Source: Petrolisthes cinctipes
Taxonomy: Eukaryota; Arthropoda; Malacostraca; Decapoda; Porcellanidae
NCBI GenBank assembly: GCA_033782935.1
Contig: JAWQEG010000487.1
Location: 1 to 64,000 of the forward strand
Reading direction: 5' to 3'
DNA: 64,000 nucleotides
Under the pieces are notes generated by a model. The model saw only the letters and a list, made by a program, of their open reading frames with translations, ran no database searches and was not told the DNA's origin. Below, piece by piece: positions 1-10,016 of this stretch. Numbering within the stretch: position 1 is the stretch's first letter; each line of letters starts with the position of its first letter. The position numbers were made by a program, and so were the translations under genes.

Positions 1-276
1 GAAACCAGGAGACTGCGTGGTCAGCTTATCGAAGTGTTTAAAATACTACGAGGCTTTGACAATGTAGACTACAGGGACATTTTCCAACTCAGTGAGGGCA
101 CAACCAGGAATCATGGCTACAAACTTGAACTGAAGCGATACAACCGTGATCTGTGTGGTAAGTTCTTTACATACAGCATCTGCGGTACTTGGAACGCGCT
201 TCCTGCTGATGTAGTCAACAGCAATCAGTTCAAGTCCAGATTAGACAAAGCCTTAAACCACCGTCTAGGTGTTTAA
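1..276 (+). pseudogene. 3' end of CR1/L2-type LINE ORF2 (tandem copy 0, cut by window edge)
   Basis: This is the C-terminal end of a non-LTR reverse transcriptase ORF2, nearly identical to the last 90 or so codons of LINE B (ending at 14017). The frame is open from base 1 and ends in the same LGV-stop. Compared with the other copies it lacks 9 bases (three codons, Ser-Val-Asp) near base 222. It holds only the region after the catalytic domain, so it is a dead 3' fragment. A LINE 3'UTR of about 140 bases and a CT tract follow. Confidence 0.85.
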
Positions 277-417
277 GCCGTTGTGCGAGTGTTCCTTGAT
301 GGCTTCACATGACACATTCGAGGACGGTCGCCTACTTGCGCAACTAAACCCACAGGTACCCTCTTTGTATGGATCGTAAGGTCCCCTAGGGTACTTCTTT
401 TCCTTGTAACTCCTTGT

Positions 418-420
<3 letters not shown>

Positions 421-473
<53 letters not shown>
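421..473. repeat. (CT)n microsatellite at LINE tail
   Basis: An uninterrupted CT run of about 53 bases follows the GTAACTC motif that ends the LINE 3'UTR. A second CT run (564-629) follows after the spacer and leads straight into copy 1. Dipeptide ORFs (Ser-Leu, Arg-Glu) over these runs are artefacts. Confidence 0.95.
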
Positions 474-476
<3 letters not shown>

Positions 477-559
477 ACAGCCCCAATCGAAGCTAAAAAC
501 TCTTCTCTGGCCAAGTAAAAGTCACACACTCCTGTTGATTAAAGGAAGATATTGGCTTC

Positions 560-629
<70 letters not shown>

Positions 630-631
<2 letters not shown>

Positions 632-1301
632 GCATATAGGCCACAGAAACCCCCGAACAGAGTATAACCTTAAGGGCAATGCTCTCGTAAGCACTGATAC
701 TGAGAAAGACTTGGGTGTAACTATCACCAGCGACCTCAAGTTCTCAAAGCAGTGTATTGAGGCTGAGAAGAAAGCCCAAAGGATGTTAGGGTACATAAAG
801 CGACAGTTTGGATACCAGAACAAGGAGATAGTACTTTGTCTGTACAATTCCCTTGTCCGACCGCACCTGGAGTATGCAGTCCAGTTTTGGAGTCCTTCTT
901 ACCGAAAGGATATCGCTAGATTGGAACGAGTGCAAGCCAGGGCAACCAAACTTATACCCTCTCTTAGACACAAGAGCTATAAAGAGCGGTTGGTAGAACT
1001 CGATCTGTTCTCTTTGGAAACCAGGAGACTGCGTGGTCAGCTTATCGAAGTGTTTAAAATACTACGAGGCTTTGACAATGTAGACTACAGGGACATTTTC
1101 CAACTCAGTGAGGGCACAACCAGGAATCATGGCTACAAACTTGAACTGAAGCGATACAACCGTGATCTGTGTGGTAAGTTCTTTACATACAGCATCTGCG
1201 GTACTTGGAACGCGCTTCCTGCTGATGTAGTCAACAGCAACTCTGTGGATCAGTTCAAGTCCAGATTAGACAAAGCCTTAAACCACCGTCTAGGTGTTTA
1301 A
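630..1301 (+). pseudogene. 3' end of CR1/L2-type LINE ORF2 (tandem copy 1)
   Basis: About 223 codons of ORF2 C-terminus are open from the CT-tract junction to the stop at 1299-1301. The sequence covers the post-catalytic thumb region, with the 'EKDLGVTITSDLKFSKQC' segment, 'LYNSLVRPHLEYAVQFWSP' and the RRLRGQL block typical of CR1/L2 elements. It has no endonuclease and no RT active site. It differs from LINE B at several codons (Lys for Asn in the 'NLKGN' segment, Arg for Ser in 'AQRML'), so it derives from a sister element and not from LINE B itself. Confidence 0.88.
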
Positions 1302-1442
1302 GCCGTTGTGCGAGTGTTCCTTGATGGCTTCACATGACACATTCGAGGACGGTCGCCTACTTGCGCAACTAAACCCACAGGTACCCTCTTTGTATGGATC
1401 GTAAGGTCCCCTAGGGTACTTCTTTTCCTTGTAACTCCTTGT

Positions 1443-1445
<3 letters not shown>

Positions 1446-1517
<72 letters not shown>
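1446..1517. repeat. (CT)n microsatellite between tandem copies
   Basis: CT run with one CC interruption near 1475, at the end of tandem copy 1. After the 80-bp spacer the next CT run occupies 1607-1647 and abuts copy 2. Run lengths differ between junctions, as expected for microsatellite slippage after duplication. Confidence 0.95.
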
Positions 1518-1520
<3 letters not shown>

Positions 1521-1603
1521 ACAGCCCCAATCGAAGCTAAAAACTCTTCTCTGGCCAAGTAAAAGTCACACACTCCTGTTGATTAAAGGAAGATATTGGC
1601 TTC

Positions 1604-1647
<44 letters not shown>

Positions 1648-1649
<2 letters not shown>

Positions 1650-2319
1650 GCATATAGGCCACAGAAACCCCCCGAACAGAGTATAACCTTAAGGGCAATG
1701 CTCTCGTAAGCACTGATACTGAGAAAGACTTGGGTGTAACTATCACCAGCGACCTCAAGTTCTCAAAGCAGTGTATTGAGGCTGAGAAGAAAGCCCAAAG
1801 GATGTTAGGGTACATAAAGCGACAGTTTGGATACCAGAACAAGGAGATAGTACTTTGTCTGTACAATTCCCTTGTCCGACCGCACCTGGAGTATGCAGTC
1901 CAGTTTTGGAGTCCTTCTTACGGAAGGATATCGCTAGATTGGAACGAGTGCAAGCCAGGGCAACCAAACTTATACCCTCTCTTAGACACAAGAGCTATAA
2001 AGAGCGGTTGGTAGAACTCGATCTGTTCTCTTTGGAAACCAGGAGACTGCGTGGTCAGCTTATCGAAGTGTTTAAAATACTACGAGGCTTTGACAATGTA
2101 GACTACAGGGACATTTTCCAACTCAGTGAGGGCACAACCAGGAATCATGGCTACAAACTTGAACTGAAGCGATACAACCGTGATCTGTGTGGTAAGTTCT
2201 TTACATACAGCATCTGCGGTACTTGGAACGCGCTTCCTGCTGATGTAGTCAACAGCAACTCTGTGGATCAGTTCAAGTCCAGATTAGACAAAGCCTTAAA
2301 CCACCGTCTAGGTGTTTAA
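1648..2319 (+). pseudogene. 3' end of CR1/L2-type LINE ORF2 (tandem copy 2, frameshifted)
   Basis: Same segment as copy 1, with two single-base changes that break the frame: an extra C near 1670 and a missing base near 1920 (the SPSYRKD stretch). The reading frame therefore shifts twice before rejoining at the last 130 codons and the stop at 2319. It is otherwise nearly identical to copy 1, so the duplication is recent and these indels are newer still, or are sequencing errors. Confidence 0.85.
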
Positions 2320-2460
2320 GCCGTTGTGCGAGTGTTCCTTGATGGCTTCACATGACACATTCGAGGACGGTCGCCTACTTGCGCAACTAAACCCACAGGT
2401 ACCCTCTTTGTATGGATCGTAAGGTCCCCTAGGGTACTTCTTTTCCTTGTAACTCCTTGT

Positions 2461-2463
<3 letters not shown>

Positions 2464-2520
<57 letters not shown>
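2464..2520. repeat. (CT)n microsatellite ending the tandem array
   Basis: CT run of about 57 bases after the third LINE 3'UTR. Beyond it the sequence changes to the GC-rich start of the region upstream of LINE A, so this is the right edge of the tandem array. Confidence 0.95.
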
Positions 2521-2525
<5 letters not shown>

Positions 2526-2603
2526 TTGCCCGCTTGCTCTCGCTAGAGTCGCACGCTCGCTTCGTCCCGCGCAGCCGCCCTGATTCAGAACCCGTCCTTT
2601 GTG

Positions 2604-3003
2604 TTTTTGTGTGTATTTAAGTGGCCCAGTGTGTGTAATTCCGTTTGTGTATTTACGTGGCCCAGTGTGTGTGTGTATTTAAGTGGCCCAGTGTAATCCC
2701 GTTTGTTAAGTGTTGTGTGTGTATTTAAGTGGCCCAGTGTGTGCATTTACGTGGCCCAGTGTGTGTGTATTTAAGTGGCCCAGTGTAATCCCCGTTTGTT
2801 AAGTGCTGTGTGTGTATTTAAGTGGCCCAGTGTGTGTATTTACGTGGCCCAGTGTAATCCCGTTTGTTAAGTGCAGTGTGTGTATTCAAGTGGCCCAGTG
2901 TGTGTTTTTACGTGGCCCAGTGTGTTAAGTATTATACGTGGCCCAGTGTGTGTTTGGTGTGTTAAGTGTTTTATACGTGGCCAGTGTGTTTTGGTGTGTT
3001 AAG
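2604..3003. repeat. Minisatellite built on a GTGGCCCAGTG core
   Basis: About a dozen imperfect copies of a roughly 22-base unit containing TATTTAAGTGGCCCAGTG or TATTTACGTGGCCCAGTG alternate with GTAATCCCGTTTGTTAAG spacers, giving a higher-order unit of about 60-110 bp. The AAGTGG and ACGTGG variants alternate. If this is LINE 5'UTR it would resemble the monomer arrays that act as promoters in some LINEs; that role is inference only. Confidence 0.85.
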
Positions 3004-4060
3004 TGATCTGTGTTATTGAGTGAGTGTGTTAGGAATTCGCGTTCCCGAGTGATTGTACGTCTGCATCTGTGTGTGGAGCGAGAAGGAACTCACAGCACAT
3101 CACTTCTCACATAAGTATTCTTACTTAAAACAAAAAACTTCATATCTCTCAATCTATTTTCTCTGTATTTTCCAGTTTTTACCCTCTCCCCCCTCCAACC
3201 CCCCATCCCCTGCACCCCCTCCCAACACCCCACCTCAACTCAACTGTCCTTTTCCTTATTTCCCCATCCCACTCACCTGACCCAACTAAGCCTTTTTAAT
3301 CCTGCTCTCACCACACCTTAATTTTAACCTGTCTACACATCTGTAGTACCCTTTTCAACACTGTATTGTGTTCCACTATATATTAATATATATTGTCTAG
3401 ACATTTGCATTTATATAATTCTGTATCCTTACTGTATTTAATAGTAATTATTATTATTTTCTTTTTCTAGACCTAGTCATATTTTTATAATTCTATATTA
3501 ATATTATTTCAGGTTCATTCTACTTTATTTTACTAGTTTACACGTCCGTGGTTACTGTGTTTATTACTAATTCTACATTTCTTCATTAATAACTTCACCA
3601 ATAATTATTGTATTCCTTTACAGGCATTTGCACTTTAACTTTACAGTATTAATATTTAATTTCTTTCTCGGCGTATTCCTATACTTTGGTTGACCCTTTA
3701 CCACCATCCCCCAGCCCCTATCTGACCCTAAATTCCCAAACCACATTAACACCTGTACTCCAATTTAACCGTCATCCTACCCACTAGTCTGATTGACACA
3801 CTCACCTCACCTCACCTCACCTCACACACCCGTATACGAGTGTGTGTCTTTTCCCAGCCCTTACATTACCTTGTGGTCATTTTCCACTCCTACCTCCTCA
3901 CACCACCTTGGTAATTATCTCTACTCCCCACTAGATAATCCCCCCTCCCTGCTGTCACTAACCAGATAATCCTCCTTCCTACTGACATTAACTAGATAAT
4001 CCCCCCTCACTACTCACACAAACTTCACCTTTCATTTCAACAACCCCTCCTACCCGTGTG

Positions 4061-4976
4061 TTAACTAAATTAATTAGTAAATAAATTACTTAATAAATAA
4101 ATTAATAATTAACTAATAAACAAACTAACAATAGTTAACTAATAAACAAACTAACAATAGTTAACTAATAAATAAATTAACAAATAAATTAATAAATAAG
4201 TTAATAAATAATTTAATGAATTAATAAATCAATAAAATAATACATTATTTAATAAATTAATAAATATATTAATAAATAAATTACTTAATAAATAAATTAA
4301 TAATTAACTAATAAACAAATTAACAATAATTAACTAGTAAACAAATTAACAATAATTAACTAATAAACAAATTAACAATTAAATTAATACATAAATTAAT
4401 TAATTAATAAATAAATAAAATAATAAACTATTAAATAAATTAATGAATTAATAAATAATTTAATAGATTAATAAATAATTCCATAGATTAATAAATAATT
4501 TAATAAATTAATTAATAAACAGTTTTAATAAATTAATTAATAAACAGTTTTAATAAATTAATTAATAAACCATTTTAATAAATTAATTAATAAACAATTT
4601 TAATAAATTAATTAATAAACAATTTCAATAAATTAATTAATAAACCATTTTAATAAATTAATTAACAAACCATTTTAATAAATTAATTAATAAACCATTT
4701 TAATAAATTAATAAATTATTTGATAAATCAATAAATAACTTAATAAATCAATAATAACTATTTAATATATTAATTAGTAAATATTTAATAAATTAATAAA
4801 TTAATTAATAAATAATTTAATAAAGAAATAAATTAACTAATAAATAATTTAATAAACTAATAGATAACTTAATAAATTAATAAATAACAAAATAAATAAT
4901 TTAATAAATTAATAAATAATTTAATTAATAAATTAATAAATAATTTAACAAATTAACAATAAATTAATAAATATCA
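4061..4976. repeat. AT-rich low-complexity island (TAATAAATTAA variants)
   Basis: About 900 bp consist almost only of A and T in variations of TTAATAAATTAATAAAC, including a regular run (about 4500-4700) of a unit of about 31 bp ending in AACAATTT, AACCATTT or AACAGTTT. It ends immediately before the ORF1 start of LINE A. Confidence 0.9.
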
Positions 4977-4978
4977 CC

Positions 4979-5938
4979 ATGGCACCTCAACTAACCTGTT
5001 CTACCTGCTCTGGTACTTTCGGCCCTACTATTTTCGCGAACAGAGACGTCCTTGTTTGTAGATTTTGCAACTTACGAGAGGATAATTTGACCGACTTGAA
5101 GGCAGCACAACGCAAGATCGAGGCCTTGAGTGAGAAGTTGGAAACACTACAGGAATTCGTCACTCTCAACGTAGGAATGACATCGACGCCTACAGCACCC
5201 GTCGACACAGCCCCCGTACAGACTGCCTCTACACCCTTACCTCCACCGGCACCACCAACTACACCATCTCCACGGGAGGAGTTCCGCGTTGTCAGGAACA
5301 ACATTCGACCCACAAGGAACATTATTCCCATCACTACGTGCCAGAACCGCTTCAAGATCCTGGCCCAAGACGACGATGAAGACGACACCGAGGCCAGGCT
5401 GGTTGGTGACTCCATGGTAAGGGGTCAACTCACCGAGTTTTGTGGCCGAGCACCCAAGTCGAGGAAGCGATTTTACATCCCGGGTGGCGGCCTAGACGAC
5501 GTGATTGACTCAGTGGATGAAGTGACAAGCCTGGCCCCCGACAACACCACGTACGTCATCCACGTTGGAACCAACGATGTATTCAAGACCAGATCGGAAG
5601 AGCTCCTCAACAAGTACCGACAGATGATTGCGAAGTTCAAGGAAAAGACGAACAACATCATCCTTTCTGGAATCATCCCCCGCAGACAAGCAGACACCCG
5701 TTTCTTCAACACCGCTACTAATATCAACCGACGACTTGCCAACATCTGCAACGAGGAGAATGTCGATTTCGTCAACACATGGGACAATTTTTATTTTGAT
5801 GACTCGTTGTTTTCAGATGATGGTGTCCATCTGAATCAGGTAGGAGCAGCCCGTTTAGGACGTTTGCTAAACGACGCGGTCATCAACCATCGTACAAAAA
5901 ACGGGACTGCCCAGGTACTTCAAGGTCAAGTAACGTAA
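4979..5938 (+). CDS. LINE A ORF1: zinc-ribbon, coiled-coil, SGNH hydrolase protein
   Basis: The 319-residue protein starts at an ATG in good Kozak context (CACCATGG). Residues 7-30 hold a CxxC...CxxC pair (C7, C10, C27, C30), probably a small zinc-binding module. Residues 33-65 are a predicted coiled coil and 66-105 are Pro/Thr-rich. The rest is an SGNH/GDSL hydrolase: GDS at 143-145 (nucleophile Ser145), a glycine block near 169-171, GTND at 197-200 and DGVH at 281-284 completing the triad. Esterase ORF1 proteins are known from CR1/L2 LINEs, where they bind RNA or membranes by unclear means. All key residues are present, so the enzyme could be active. The last codons overlap ORF2 in the -1 frame. 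Confidence 0.93.
   Translation: MAPQLTCSTCSGTFGPTIFANRDVLVCRFCNLREDNLTDLKAAQRKIEALSEKLETLQEFVTLNVGMTSTPTAPVDTAPVQTASTPLPPPAPPTTPSPREEFRVVRNNIRPTRNIIPITTCQNRFKILAQDDDEDDTEARLVGDSMVRGQLTEFCGRAPKSRKRFYIPGGGLDDVIDSVDEVTSLAPDNTTYVIHVGTNDVFKTRSEELLNKYRQMIAKFKEKTNNIILSGIIPRRQADTRFFNTATNINRRLANICNEENVDFVNTWDNFYFDDSLFSDDGVHLNQVGAARLGRLLNDAVINHRTKNGTAQVLQGQVT
5896..5902 (+). promoter_or_regulatory. Putative -1 ribosomal frameshift site AAAAAAC (LINE A)
   Basis: In the ORF1 frame the codons read ACA AAA AAC, so the heptamer is phased A|AAA|AAC, the classical X XXY YYZ rule. A -1 slip here continues at CGG (5902) in the ORF2 frame, which is open through the overlap into the endonuclease. The ORF1 stop is at 5936-5938, 11 codons on. 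ORF2 has no ATG upstream of its endonuclease core. Weak hairpins (GGG/CCC; TACTT/AAGTA) lie just downstream. Function is inferred from sequence only. Confidence 0.55.
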
Positions 5939-8796
5939 TACGAACAAACAGAATAACACGGGCAAACGTGCAGTTACCCAACCGAAATAGTCTAAAGGTT
6001 TTTTATGTTAACGCTCGCAGTATCCATAACAAATTCACAGATCTAGAGGAAATAACGCTCACAGAAAATTATGATATAATCGGCATTACAGAATCGTGGC
6101 TAAATACTGAAAATAGAGACTTCCTAGCAGAGTATAAAATTCCTGGCTATACAATATTTGAGAAAGGTCGAACTATTAAAAGTGGAGGCGGAGTACTATT
6201 ATATATTAAAGATGACCTCAAACCGATCCTATTATCAAAGCCCCATATCGCTAACGTAGACACACTATATATACTCATTAGAAATAAATTCGGGATGAAA
6301 CTTTTGTTAGCCTTACTATACAGACCCCCAGCTCAAGCAGTACAAACCGACCGTGATATCTATGAACAAATTAACGAGATGAGTAACACGCAAGAAGCCG
6401 TAATTCTTGGCGATTTTAATTTACCAGTAACAAAGTGGGGGGAACCATTATCAGCTCACTATGGTCAAGACCTTTATACTAACTTACAAGAGAGCTCTCT
6501 TATCCAATTTGTTAATAGTCCAACTCGTGGAAATAACGTTCTTGACCTAGTATTTGCAACAAAAGAAGACTTGATAGCGAATATTAACTTGGTTGATGAG
6601 TTTACTAATAGCGACCACCGCATAATCACATTCAGTATAAATTTCAATAGAAGCGAAATAAATTACAGCTACGAAAAAATCCCCGACTTTAGAAAAGCTA
6701 ATTTTCACCAACTCAAAGCGATACTAAAAGATACCGATTGGAAATGTCTGCGAGACACTATTAACATTAATACACAATGGAACTTTTTCACTAATGCGTA
6801 CGCAAAAGCGGTCAAAGATAGCATACCGTTAAAAAACCGACGTTCAGCACAAAACTTAAATCCCAAGTGGTGGAGTAAAGAGATAGCCGACTGTTTACGC
6901 GCCAAAAAGAACGCCCATAATAGAGTAAAAATCACAAACGACAATAACGAGCGGGCCAAGTTTCCAGACTTACGAAGAAAAGCCAAAAAGTTAATCAAAC
7001 AGAGTAAAAAGGCCATTGAAAAACACGTTGCAAATCAAAGTAAGACAAACCCGAAAGAGTTCTACAGTTATATTCGGCATAAGAAAGTACTCACGTCAAC
7101 TATCGGACCACTACTTGATGAGAATGGGGACTTTACTACAGATGAAGAGCGAATGAGTGGTATCCTTAACACTTTCTTTGCATCAGTCTTTACTACAGAA
7201 AACCCGAACGATATACCAGCAGTAACAACAGTCCAAAACGAAAATACCGAGGTATTAAGTAATATCAGCATAACTGAAAGTGACGGAATAAAATGTATTG
7301 ATAAATTAAATGTAAATAAGTCACCTGGGCCAGACACGATCTCCCCTCGCGTATTAAAGGAAGCAAAAAGCGAAATAGTAAAACCTCTGACTCTGCTCAT
7401 TAACTATTCTTTACACACTGGAACAATACCTGACGAATGGAAACTCGCTAACGTAACACCAATATTTAAAAAAGGCAGCAAATCTCTACCTAGCAACTAT
7501 CGCCCTATCAGCCTAACCTCAGTCGTATGCAAAATGCTAGAGACAATCATACGAGATAAACTTACAAATCACTTAGAGGAAAACAACTTACTTAGAGACA
7601 CTCAACACGGTTTTCGTAATAAACGCTCTTGCCTAACGAACCTATTAGACTTTTTAAATGACATTTTCAATTAATATGATAAAAGTAAAGCAGTAGACAT
7701 AATTTATCTAGATTTCCAAAAGGCCTTTGACAAAGTTCCCCATAAACGCTTAATATCTAAACTAAAATCACACAGAATCCAAGGCGATACCGTAAGATGG
7801 ATAGAGAACTGGCTAAGAAACCGAAAACAACGCGTGGTAATAAATGGAAAATCTTCTAGTTGGACAGGCGTTACAAGCGGGGTGCCACAGGGGTCAGTTT
7901 TAGGGCCAATCCTATTCCTAGTTTACATAAACGACATAGACGAAGGCCTCTCATGCATAATATCGAAGTTTGCCGATGACACCAAAATTGCAAATACAGT
8001 ACTCACTAACGCACAGACTAAAGAAATGCAAGATAATCTCGATAAATTGTTAAATTGGGCGAAAACTTGGCAAATGTCCTTCAATTCAGATAAATGTAAA
8101 GTGATCCACATCGGACATCATAACGTAGCAGCAAACTACTCGTTAAATGGTAAGCAACTTAAAAGCGTGGATCGAGAGACAGACTTAGAGGTAACAGTAT
8201 CAAGTAACCTAAAACCCAGTCAGCAGTGTACAGAAGTAATTAAGAAAGCAAATAAAACTATCGGCTTTATCGGCAGAGCATTTGAGTATAAATCTAAAGA
8301 CACATTCCTCACTTTGTATAATTCCTTGGTCCGTCCCCTTATGGAGTATTGTGTTCAAGCCTGGTGCCCGTATTACCAGAAAGATATAGCAAAATTGGAA
8401 CGAGTCCAACGTAGAGTTACTAAAATGATACCAAGTCTGAGAAATAAAACGTACGATGAGCGGCTAAGCGAATTAAATCTATTCCCATTGACACAACGTA
8501 GACTGAGAGGTGACTTAATCCAGGTATTTAAAATAATCAAAGGCATTGATAATATGGACTGCAACAAATATTTCACTATTGATCAATCAAACTACACGAG
8601 AGGAAACGGCTGCAAAATCATAGGCAAATCTTTTAACTCGCACGAATCAAAGAATTTCTTTTTTAACCGAGTCGTCAACTTATGGAATGGGCTTCCCCGT
8701 AACGTAATTGACTGTAACACCGTAGACAGCTTCAAACGTCGCTTAGATAAACACCTTGCGTCTAATCCCCGACTTACAATGTTTACTAATGAATAA
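5902..8796 (+). pseudogene. LINE A ORF2: APE endonuclease and reverse transcriptase, one nonsense codon
   Basis: The frame is open from the ORF1 overlap (first in-frame non-ATG start near 5968) to 8796 except for a TAA at 7672-7674. An apurinic-type endonuclease occupies about the first 230 residues: NARSIHNKF, ITESWL, the GGGVLLY segment, LLYRPP, the GDFN motif near 6410 and SDHRI near 6614. The reverse transcriptase follows, with SPGPDTI, YRPISLTS, QHGFR, YLDFQKAFDKVPH, the GVPQGSVLGP block and the catalytic FADD at 7969-7980. The thumb region with the RRLRGDLI block comes next. There is no RNase H domain. The stop falls between QHGFR and the LDFQKAF motif, so a full RT cannot be made without readthrough. 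Confidence 0.92.
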
Positions 8797-9095
8797 TTTT
8801 TGCCCATTACAGGTGGCAAGTTAGCCAAATTTCACCTACTTTCTATCTTTCCTATAAAAAAAATTTCCTTGTGGAGTATTTCTGCCAACCCCACAAGGTT
8901 CCCATTCCTGACTTTATTTCCTGTACGGCTCAGGCCGGAGGGAGTGGAGGGTGGGGAGAGAGCCTTCTACTTTGCTATCCTTACCTACGACTATCACTGG
9001 GGAGTAATTCATTCTCTACCAGTAACCTTCTAATCAGGTCACCTCGTTTGGACCGTAAGGTCTGTTGTGGTCTGTGTTTCTATGTAACTCTATGT

Positions 9096-9140
<45 letters not shown>
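8797..9140 (+). other. LINE A 3'UTR and CT tail
   Basis: About 300 bp of untranslated sequence end in CTATGTAACTCTATGTAACTC and then a CT run (about 9093-9140). The GGACCGTAAGGT segment just before resembles GGATCGTAAGGT in the 3'UTR of LINE B, so the two families share 3'-terminal sequence that the reverse transcriptase may recognise. Confidence 0.8.
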
Positions 9141-9141
<1 letters not shown>

Positions 9142-9324
9142 AGACAACCACCTTGCCGTCGGTGAGAGAGCTTGTGTGATCTGTTTGAATTTTGCTAGCT
9201 ATGCTGGGGGACATTTAGTCCAGTTGGGTTACCCGTGCCAGAAAGGTAGCGTTATTAGGATCCTGACTAAGAGTTGTCAAATCTTCATGTTAATATTAAG
9301 TTTCACAACTGCTCTTCAACTGTC

Positions 9325-9364
<40 letters not shown>

Positions 9365-10016
9365 CATCACTTTCGATATAAGTTTTTATTGTTAAGGACC
9401 TCACCAGCTACCTTATGCCGTGTGAGAAGGGAGGCTTTGGAACCTCCTAAAACAACGCCTTTTAACGCTCACAGGTTTCGAAAGGGCTGAGATTGAAGGG
9501 ATCTCAGGCGTGTGGGGTACGAGTAATGGAGATGCCTCAGGACCCCCGTAGGTATTCTCTTAGATTAATAAGCCTGACCAGCTCCCTGTGACCGTTCTTA
9601 GGTGCCTAAAGGCTCGACTGCTCTTTGGTGAGAGAGCTTTCGTGCCTCGCTGGCTGCCAGGCCAGTAAAAGATCTCGGATTAAGTCGTGGACATTTAGTT
9701 TTACTATTTGCTTTAAGTTTGGCCGCGGATGGAGGATTAGTAGGGATTAGTAGGACGACGGTTACACTTCAAGCACCCCTGTCGAAAAATCAGAGTCCCA
9801 TTTACTTAGGACTCTTGTGCTGCTCAGTTGGGAGCTGCGGCACGATTGGGGCCGTCCGGCCTAGGGGAGACCTTAGGGTTGGTGTGCTTGGCTCATAAGG
9901 TTTCTGTTGGCCGAACGACCGAAAACCTTCTGGAAGTAGGCGGATGAGACTTATGCGAGACCAAATCACATTACCTTTTCTTTTGTATTATTGGTCTGAA
10001 ATTGAATTAGAGCGAG
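9141..10016 (+). other. Intergenic sequence and probable LINE B 5'UTR
   Basis: No coding sequence. A pure A run (9327-9360, 34 bases) divides it. The part after the A run (9361-10016) is moderately GC-rich, lies directly upstream of LINE B ORF1 and is the likely LINE B 5'UTR, although no second copy exists in the window to confirm its start. The part before the A run (9141-9326) is of unknown origin. Confidence 0.5.

Larger units (their letters stand above)
1..2520 (+). repeat. Tandem 1018-bp array of LINE 3' ends joined by CT tracts
   Basis: Three successive copies of the same LINE 3' segment (copy 0 partial; copies 1 and 2 starting at 630 and 1648) are spaced exactly 1018 bp apart. Each copy starts at the same internal point of ORF2 (the ATGCATATAGG motif, also at 13347 in LINE B) directly after a CT run, and ends in the LINE 3'UTR running into another CT run. 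A shared spacer of about 80 bp separates the two CT runs of each junction. Because spacer and breakpoints are shared, this is a tandem duplication of one locus rather than independent insertions. A long-read assembly artefact at CT tracts is the main alternative. Confidence 0.8.
2521..4978 (+). other. Region upstream of LINE A ORF1 (possible 5'UTR)
   Basis: No coding sequence is visible. In order it holds a GC-rich stretch (2521-2600), a minisatellite (2604-3003), pyrimidine-rich unique sequence, a small CTCAC repeat (about 3798-3826), and an AT-rich low-complexity block from 4061 to 4976 that ends one or two bases before the ORF1 Kozak context. Whether all, part or none of it belongs to the LINE A transcription unit cannot be decided here. 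The short proline-rich ORF at 3053-3280 has no recognisable feature and is left out. Confidence 0.5.
4979..9140 (+). mobile_element. LINE A, CR1/L2-type non-LTR retrotransposon, near-complete
   Basis: Two overlapping ORFs (esterase ORF1; endonuclease plus reverse transcriptase ORF2) are followed by a 3'UTR of about 300 bp that ends in GTAACTC and a CT tract, as in LINE B. The 5' limit is uncertain; I set it at the ORF1 start. One nonsense codon in ORF2 is the only coding damage I found, so the copy is young. The ORF order, an SGNH-esterase ORF1 and an RNase H-less ORF2 fit the CR1/L2 group of the Jockey superfamily. Confidence 0.9.

Noticed and set aside
552..640. ORF beginning with a Ser-Leu dipeptide repeat (and Arg-Glu on the other strand)
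   Set aside because: It is translation through a CT/GA microsatellite; real LINE coding starts after the tract.
2604..3003. Possible CRISPR array (regular repeats with spacers)
   Set aside because: The units are degenerate, spacers are themselves repeats, and the context is a eukaryotic LINE; it is a minisatellite.
4979..5938. SGNH hydrolase as a host or horizontally acquired esterase gene
   Set aside because: The next overlapping ORF is a LINE endonuclease-RT and the same pairing occurs in LINE B; it is LINE ORF1.
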